From NCBI GenBank assembly GCA_002633005.1, contig NMRA01000039.1, forward strand, positions 1,095,471 to 1,159,470: 64,000 bases of DNA, given 5' to 3'. A program made the position numbers and the translations under genes. Positions within the stretch are counted from its first letter, which is position 1; each line of letters opens with the position of its first letter. Of the stretch, positions 56,946-64,000 are shown piece by piece. The notes under the pieces were generated by a model. It did no database searches. It was given only the letters and a program-made list of their open reading frames with translations, and was not told the origin of the DNA. The DNA is from Phoronis australis. Lineage: Eukaryota; Phoronida; Phoronidae.

Positions 56946-59900
56946 GAATGTTACTGCTTCACCACCTCGGACTGGTTTAAGGAAGTCATTCTCATTATTT
57001 TGGGTTCTCTTTATTGAAGTCTTTGCACTGATGCGTTTGGTGAACGTTGGGTACACTTTATATATGCACTGAAATGTTAAGAAAACATGGTATTCCTGGA
57101 ACTAGATCTGCTCCCTAATTCGAATCGGTTTAAAAAAGTGAACCAAAACAGATTGCATAGCATTACTAATTGAGGGGCAGGTTAAGGAGGCCCAACATTT
57201 GTCTAAGCTTTAAGTTTGGTTTTTGGCATAACGTCGACATTATTTTGCAACAACTGCTACGTGATGGTATGATGCCATTATCATTATCTTGAGTATAACT
57301 ACTATGAAGCGGGCCCCGTCCGATTATGACTGTTGGCATTTTGAGTCATATTTCCATTAGATTGATGCGAGCCTTTCCTGTTGATTCAATTATGTTCTCG
57401 GGCGTTGGTTTGGGAATTGGTGTTACATGAAAATGAGCTTTGCCTGTAACTGTTTTGGATGGCTGTCATGGTTATGAGTCATTGTTCAGCCACTAGCGGA
57501 GACATTGTTGTTATCATAAAATGACCAAAGGGGGATACACGCCGCCGGTGATGTCACGCCCAATTCTGTCATACCTGCCCACGCTACCCTTCAGTTAATT
57601 GTGATTATGGTTGGATATTGCGTTATCACTAAATGTTTGAGTTCAGCTTTGATGCCCTCGGTAAGCTCAGTTGGCAACAGGAAATTCGCTGGGTTGTCCT
57701 AGATTTCGAAAGAAGCTGTTTTCGTCTGCAGTAACGTTGAAGGAATATGGGAATCTGATGCGCAACTTCCAAAATGCATGAACTTATCAAAAGTAGAATG
57801 ATTGTTTAACAAGTGAACTTCAAACTTATCAGTGGTATGCTGTGAATTTGAAAGCTTGGATATATTAATTATACGGGCGGAGGTCGGTTATGTCATGCTT
57901 TTTGTCAGCTCTTGGTTTTTTGAAGTTAACAATGGGAAGCCATGTTTAAACTCTGTCTATTTGGGGTCACATTCTGCAAAAACTGGCTCTCTGATGGTGC
58001 TCTTCTCCAATGTCTAGAAAAGGAGTCCTTGGAGGTCAAACGTAACTTGATCTGGTTAACTGTGTAAACATCTTAATTCCCTAACCTCCAAACCCATTAG
58101 GCCTGTGGGCAGTCTCAGGTACCTGTCAAAACTGGACAATTTCTAATGCAGTTTTTGTGTATCTTATGAATCCAATGTATCCAATACATTATCTCCACCA
58201 TTGTGATAGACTCTATGGTTTCAAATTGGCCGGCATCGGCGCCATTTGAAGCTCTGACCTTGTTGGCGTTGCGTTTTTTCTAACGGGGACAGTAACCATT
58301 GGAATAGGATACAGGCTAAACTGTTGGATGTCTTTGCCTCAAAAGATCATGGGGTATTAATTTAGTTGTACTGTGGTAGACACAGTTTTTAAAGTGCATG
58401 AAACAGATATTATCATCTACAGTTCTAGTAAAGAGCTGTTGGCGCCTAGTTATACGGTTACAGCATCAGTTAAGAACACGGGAATCTGTTTTCTTGATTT
58501 TTCAATAACATGAAATTCATCTTCACACAAATTCAAAATTATGTTCTGTTTTTTTTTCTAGAATACTGTAAATTCTGTTGTGCCGAGCCAAAGTAAAAGA
58601 ATTGGGCATTTTCATTGAAGCCTCGATTGTATCAATTGTGTATATATGTTAAGCCGAGCGTGAGCGTTCAAAATTAAAAATTTGGACATTTCGGAGGCGA
58701 GTGTAAAGCTAAATGTGAACATTAAGACAGTGAAGTATGGCATTGTGTCATTTTCCCATGCCCAAGGGAAGCTTGTCTCTGTTTGTTAACGATCATGTTG
58801 ACTTGTCTCCATTGACTGAGCTTAGTACCATATGACAGTCAGGTAGGAAGTGTAGCCACTATAAACAACTAGTTCCAATTAGTGCCAGGTCGTGGGCACA
58901 TGTCCTGGACCGGTTATTATCATCTCACATTTTACAAAGATTACCAATGTATTGACTCGGGGTAAAAGGACACGGATTATTTTAGAGCAACAGACCGTGT
59001 GAAATCGGTGCATATAGACATCAACCTGGCTGTTGCATGGTACAATCTGCCTGTTGATTTACCCTACACTTTAGCCTTAGCTGGTTTCTGGTTATTGATT
59101 TGTGTTCGATTCCTTATGTGCCCATTATCACGGTGCATACACCTGCAAAACTGATCAGTACATGGGTTACACAACGAGCATCCCAGAGTTCACTAGATGA
59201 CTCTAGCGACCTCTTGGCCCCACCTGTATAATACACGCATTTCGGGTATTCGAGTGGAACCCTTGAGAAAGCCCTCGTGCAGATGACAAAACATTTTGTT
59301 TTCACTCTGTTCAGTGCAGTACAAAAAGGGCCCTTTATTCATCTAACAACTTTTGAATATTGATGTTACTATTTCTGGAGCACATGCTGCAAATTACATT
59401 GATTGAACTGCTTCCATGTTGTGTTCCCAGTCTTGATCTCGGTCTCTGCAGTGAGTGTCTGTTAGCCAAGTGCTATTTGAAGCAGTCTATCGCTACTGTA
59501 GATTCATTACTGGTAATCTAAGTATCTTCCGAGAGGAAAAAGATTTTCATATAAACCATGGTGTGTGGGAATGTGGGATCACACCATAAACAAGTTTTTG
59601 TTCGGTGAAAATTTATGTGTGGTTTCACAAAATTTAGAGTAAGTTTCGGTTTAAATAACAAATTGATAAAACTCTGCAAGCTTGTGTCCCCTTTCCTCAC
59701 AATGTTTGTAAGGGTGTTTCTGCAGTGTGTCTGACTGAATTCCTGACTGGTTAAGGGTCTGATAAATAAGTCATAAGTCCCGTTTAGTCATCCACTTTTG
59801 GCCCGGTGCAACTGACACGGAGCAAATTGATCGGTGTCAAGCGACTGTTCACACACAACTCACTAACTGTGGCAAGACGGAAATTGTAGGCTGGAGACTG

Positions 59901-60144
59901 GAACGCTCATGTCATTGCACAAGCGCAATAGAGATGATCCTTTCCGCCTTGCCCCGCGTTTAGACATATAATTGAAAGGGAGCAAGAGGACCGAGCACAA
60001 ATTGCTCTACCTCACAAACTGGTGGCAAAAGATGACACCGCAATGTCAATTTTGCTCCATGTCAGTCCAGTTTACACACATACTTGCTCTGGAGCATCTC
60101 GTTCCGTGTCAACTAATCCGTGTCAACTTTTGCTTGGTAAGAAA

Positions 60145-61392
60145 TTAGTGCTCATTTACATAAGGACATAACAATTGTAAACCAAGTAGTGGGGAATAAC
60201 AAAAACATATTGATTAATAGGAGGACTGTATTCTGGTATTATTTTTGTGAAGGATCTGTTTAATTTTGAAAACAAATTTCTGACATGGGAGGTTTTGAAA
60301 ATAGATATAAACTTTCAAATTGGATTCATTATGCTGCTTTGAGATGTGTGATTAAGTTGAAAGCTGATCCTTCGATTTCAAAATGCATACATCCCCAGTC
60401 AAGCGAAATTACTAATGTGTTTTCTAGAAATAATTTGCTTTCCAAAATTGTTTCACCTCCTTATATAAGGGCCTTTCATACTAACGTCGACGCGTCGATG
60501 GTTTGGGGAGTTGCGGTCCTGGATCGCAGTTAACAGCTCCAGTTAACATCGCAATTAACAGGTGGTTTTAAGACCGCAGCGTCGACACTGTGCAGTATGA
60601 ACTCTTACCTTCGGTCTAATCGAAGTTATCGCCAGGTGCCACTGTTATCGTCAACAGTTACAGAGTAGTGCCGTCACTAATAACTACTTATTTTTTTCTC
60701 AAATGATAACCATTCGATTTAAAAATGAGTTTAATGTCATTTAGCACATTTAAATGTTTCCATATTGTCACATTGAAAAAAATCTTAGCGTGCAGCGCTA
60801 CCTTGCAATAACATCGGTGACGTCAGCGTCACCAACCCTTCACTTCGATGGTCATTAACTACCGAAGCCAGTATGAACGGTCCAGTTAACTGCGCTGTTT
60901 ACGTCGACGCTCCGCTCAGACCGGAGTTAAGTCGATATAAAAAGGCCTATAGAGTACAGCTTAACTGATATTTACTTTAGACAACGAATTAAACAAATTT
61001 ATGTTCTTCAACACAAACTCTTGTTACTGCCTTATGTTAAAACCTTTAAACATTTCTATATTCATAGAAAAGTGTTTACAAAACTTAATTTAAAAAAGAT
61101 GAACTTAGTAAGTGATGACAAGTGTGCATCTTGTGAAACTTTTAACCATATGTTTGTGGAATGTGGTTCTGTTGAAATTCAGAAACTTTTAATTTACGTA
61201 ACTGCACAACACAATTTATTAATCTTAGATAAAAATGTGATTTTGACAGCATATTTTGGATGTAATTTTGAAGATATCTGTACCATATTAACTATTTGCC
61301 AGTATTTCACCCATAAATGTTCTAGAGACCAAATTATTCCTAGGTATTCACAACTTCAGTGTTTCTTGTATAATTATTTCAAAGTACGGTAA
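60145..61392 (+). pseudogene. 3' part of a non-LTR retrotransposon ORF2, broken
   Basis: Plus-strand fragments of one protein run from about 60145 to the stop at 61390-61392. They include NILINRRTVF, then GIIFVKDLFNFENKFLTWE in another frame, ENRYKLSNWIHYAALRCVIK in a third, and after an insertion IYVLQHKLLLPYVKTFKH. The C-terminal region has a Cys-x2-Cys-x5-His-x4-Cys zinc-binding pattern (CASCETFNHMFVEC), typical of the zf-RVT region downstream of reverse transcriptase in non-LTR elements. At least two frameshifts and an inserted TIR element (60468-60948) make it non-functional. The reverse transcriptase and endonuclease parts are missing. Confidence 0.75.
60468..60948. mobile_element. 481-bp TIR element inserted in the retrotransposon
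   Basis: The ends AGGGCCTTTCATACTAACGT and, inverted, AGGCCTTTTTATATCGACTT are flanked by ATA on both sides (60465-60467, 60949-60951). Removing one ATA and the element puts the two halves of the interrupted frame in phase. A 3-bp duplication is typical of the PIF/Harbinger type, though their usual target is TWA. The interior is G+C-rich with GTCGAC palindromes near both ends. Confidence 0.75.
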
Positions 61393-61479
61393 GTAATATA
61401 CAAACCTGTAAAACTGCCTTTTTTGGAAACCCTCAATACTTATTTAGATTAGATCAACCACGAAGTTCTATTATTTAGA

Positions 61480-61480
<1 letters not shown>

Positions 61481-61511
<31 letters not shown>

Positions 61512-61540
61512 CCTGTGTGTGTGTGTGTGTGCCTGTGTTT
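61481..61540. repeat. TG microsatellite
   Basis: This is an interrupted (TG)n tract downstream of the retrotransposon stop codon. A similar G/T-rich tract lies at 62538-62580. Confidence 0.97.
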
Positions 61541-61797
61541 CATTTGCATATACCTCATTGTTGTATATGTTAGTGTATTTAGAAATAAAATGTTTATATA
61601 GAAAAAGTGTCAACTTTTGTAGTCTAAATGGCAATATACTCTGTGCTATGTTATTATGTGCCTGCACTCAAAGCTTTGGTATCAGTCCCTGCCTAAGAAA
61701 ACTGTAAATGCATGTTTGTCAGTTATAAACCGTAGGCTTTGACGAATGCTCAGAAGCACCATTTTGGATAAGGATGACTTCTAAAATGTTCTCTTCA

Positions 61798-61885
61798 GAT
61801 ATAACGTGCCCTTATATTGAGAACCAGTGTGATGCCCATTATTCAGTGGAGAAAACTGGTTCTTAAAATGTGGGCACATTATATC
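61798..61885. mobile_element. Miniature TIR element (~88 bp), copy 2
   Basis: GATATAACGTGCCCTTATAT and TGAGAACCAGT are mirrored by ACTGGTTCTTAAAATGTGGG and CACATTATATC. The loop TTATTCAGTGGAGAAA is the reverse complement of the loop in 26783-26868. Confidence 0.8.
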
Positions 61886-62291
61886 CGACCATTACCTTTC
61901 TCTGCTGTGTTACCGGTAAAGGGGATGCTGGCATTAATTCAAAATCCGTGCAAACACAAACCAGGGCGAGCGGGAAAATGAATGCCCGACGCAACAGCAG
62001 GGGATGAAACGCCCATACCATGCCCAGCCACTATTTCTACCAAAGGCACGATCCTCGGGCAGACACTTGCACCAGCCAGCAGGCGAACTCATCCTCTGCT
62101 GCAATCTGCAGCCTGCTGTGCTTGCCTTGTTGGTGATACAGTAAGCAGGCTCGAGGAACAGTATGTTAGTGACCTCAGTATTTGTCACCTGGCACAACCT
62201 TTGACCTGTTTTGACTTGACCCACTTGTCAAGTGGTATCAGAAACTGGATTGTGATTGCTTCTGAACTCTTTATTTTTCTTTTGTTTCCAG

Positions 62292-62378
62292 TCATCCAAG
62301 GAGGCCAAGCGACAGAACAGGTACAAGCGTTCTGATGGGAGCTTCTCTGACAGCTCCAACAGCTATATCAACAGACAG
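62292..62378 (+). CDS. cacnb: cacnb exon 2: calcium channel beta subunit N-terminal segment
   Basis: This is an 87-bp plus-strand exon between a strong acceptor (TTTTCTTTTGTTTCCAG) and the donor GTAGGT after CAG, phase 0 at both ends. It encodes 29 residues including KRQNRYKRSDGSFSDSSNSY and ends INRQ. Vertebrate CACNB1 and CACNB2 long forms have, at the same place, KGRFKRSDGSTSSD with an SFVRQ ending just before the conserved GSADSYTSRPS exon. The RYKRSDGS core and xRQ end match closely. The subunit is cytoplasmic, with SH3 and guanylate-kinase-like domains encoded further downstream. Those exons are not in the window. Identity is well supported by the motif but rests on one short exon. Confidence 0.75.
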
Positions 62379-64000
62379 GTAGGTGGCGTGCTCTGTTGGC
62401 CATAATCTTAACGTCAGTGTCGACAACAGTGACAACACTGATGAAAGTGTGGTTGTTGCTGTGAAAGTTGCACTAAACTGATAATCCACATTTCATATGC
62501 ATGTCGTTTGTTCTTTATTCCTAAAGCGCTTGCAAAGGGTGTGTGTGTGTCTGTCCGTGTCTGTGTCTGTCTCTGTGTGCATTGTTGTGGGCGGATCCAG
62601 GGTTTAAGAAGATGGCCTTCACCATCTATTGATTTTAGTATTGTTTGCTGTTATTTTTTAATGACATACGCTTCTCTTGCTGGTAGGGCATTCGACATTT
62701 CATCTACTCCCTTACCTGGATCAGCCCCTGCCTGTAACTGCTCTTGAGTTTTCTATGGTGGCAAGGTCTTGCATTCTTGGACACACCCACCTGTGTTGTG
62801 ATCAGTTTGGATTGTGCCTAGAGAATGTATCGTGATGTTTACAGACAAGTTATTAATTAATTGCCTGGTGTGACTGGTGCTACCCAGCAGCCTAGTTACT
62901 AAACTCATTAAACCAGAACTTTCCGAGAAAATTGCATTGTTTTGTGAACAGGGATGCAGCGTGTTGGGGCGGATTCACAATGTGTGTTGCTGATTCTTGC
63001 ATGTATGGCCTACTGATAAATGGTCAAGGGACAGCGCTAAAACCCCCCATCTCTCACAGTCCATTGTAGCTCTATAGTCTTGATTTCCACGATGAAATGC
63101 GTTTGCAATGCACCGGGATTTGTTTTCTTTGAGGGTGTTCACGCGATGAATTGGTAATCGCTCGGCGAAATGGCAAAACATTGATCCATGTGCTGTTTAG
63201 TGTTTCCTGCAACTTGTAAACTAAGTTTTCAGTTTCAAAACTCATCTTGTTCTGTTCCTGTGGTCACTCGACTTGGTTGTTTGAGGATATTTTTAGACGT
63301 TGGTGTATCCACTGATAATTGGATAGTCCATCCATGCTGTCTCTTCACTTTTCGCTTCTCTTAGGGCAATGTTTTAAATGTCAGCATGCCCCTCGCTGTT
63401 TGTTTTCACTTATTAATAAATTACCTCTTCACATGTGTGTACCACATGGGACATGCCCAGAGTCTGCCTGCTAACGTGTGCGTTTGAATGGGAATCTCCC
63501 CAGAAAACTTTCTCACAAAAGATATTGCGACTTGTCAGTTAAGACCCGGTGATTGGCACACTCACAGTCAGTCATGTATCTGCCCGTTATTGTTCATGTA
63601 CAAGGATTTACAGAATACCTGGTGGGTAACCTTTGCTTTTGGCATTTCCTCTTGCTTGGAAACTTGCACCTCGGGCCATCTTAACTGGAGCCTCATTTAC
63701 TGAATGCGAATTTAAAAATTTTTGTTTGCTCACCTCGCTAAACACCACTTCAAGGTCCGTGATTTTCTGCTGCTTACTGATTTTATTTTGCAAAAAACTT
63801 GTTGATAATTTTAAACGTTTAAGCGCTAAAATATAACTTATGGTTTTCTAGTAAATTGAGGTGGCAAAGGGCAGTGTATGATCAAATACAGAAATTAAAG
63901 ATTTGGTCAATCAAGTCAGAATCGGGAAGACTCTCTGCCTTGCCTTCTGATTGGCTCCTAAACACTAACATCAAAATGAAGTCCCGTCCAGTAAAAATCC
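62379..64000 (+). other. cacnb: Start of cacnb intron 2
   Basis: I searched for the expected GSADSYTSRPS-type exon and did not find it, so the intron exceeds 1.6 kb. It holds a (GT)n/CTGT-rich tract near 62538-62580 and otherwise apparently unique sequence without a gene. Confidence 0.6.

Larger units (their letters stand above)
39419..62291 (+). other. cacnb: cacnb intron 1 (22.9 kb)
   Basis: This intron lies between the two cacnb exons. It contains a folded-back minisatellite (41285-41645), a TTAA-flanked element (43046-45309) with a nested insertion, TAACGCCC-family copies (45444, 47307), R1 and R3 repeats, an hAT-like copy (53114-53624), a haplotype-type duplication (54535-55624), a long-TIR element (55768-56208) and a split non-LTR retrotransposon (60145-61392). 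Stretches 39420-41230, 48480-52900 and 56950-60140 show no gene I can support. Unrecognised alternative first exons could be hidden here. Confidence 0.5.

Overview
The window is eukaryotic nuclear DNA from an AT-rich, repeat-dense draft assembly. There are no operons or long ORFs; the real genes are short exons with GT-AG borders separated by introns of several kb to over 20 kb. It carries 3' pieces of a non-LTR retrotransposon, many terminal-inverted-repeat (TIR) elements and tRNA-derived SINE heads. One exon pair reads as the N-terminus of a voltage-gated calcium channel beta subunit, so the source is an animal, most likely a marine invertebrate. I cannot fix the phylum from sequence alone.

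Two host genes are supported. (1) A minus-strand gene of unknown identity has four phase-compatible exons: start exon 21507-21664, then 19377-19448, 5869-5977 and 788-1027, running off the left edge. It encodes at least 193 residues with an RVRF motif (a possible PP1-docking site) and a coiled coil. (2) A plus-strand cacnb gene has a first coding exon at 39359-39418 and a second at 62292-62378, separated by a 22.9 kb intron, and continues past the right edge. A candidate alternative first exon lies at 9274-9315, inside an intron of the antisense gene. A possible minus-strand terminal exon with a poly(A) signal is at 33245-33660.

Layout: 1-21.7 kb is the minus-strand gene, with introns holding an array-bearing TIR element, an intact 36-bp palindrome and a 1.5 kb element with internal repeats. 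21.5-23.2 kb is a near-identical head-to-tail duplication joined by a single N, very likely two haplotypes placed in tandem; it duplicates exon 1. 23.2-39.2 kb is mostly intergenic and holds back-to-back hairpins, TIR elements, a 737-base gap beside a 35-bp satellite, SINEs and an hAT-like element. 39.2-64 kb is cacnb, its huge intron packed with a TTAA-flanked element, a folded-back minisatellite, several TIR families, a second haplotype-type duplication and a retrotransposon split by a TIR element.

Most of the sequence is therefore dispersed non-autonomous transposons. I found no prokaryotic-type system, no CRISPR array and no convincing intact rRNA or tRNA gene. The most informative observations are the two gene models, the assembly duplications, and several transposon families whose boundaries, target-site duplications and nested insertions can be read directly.
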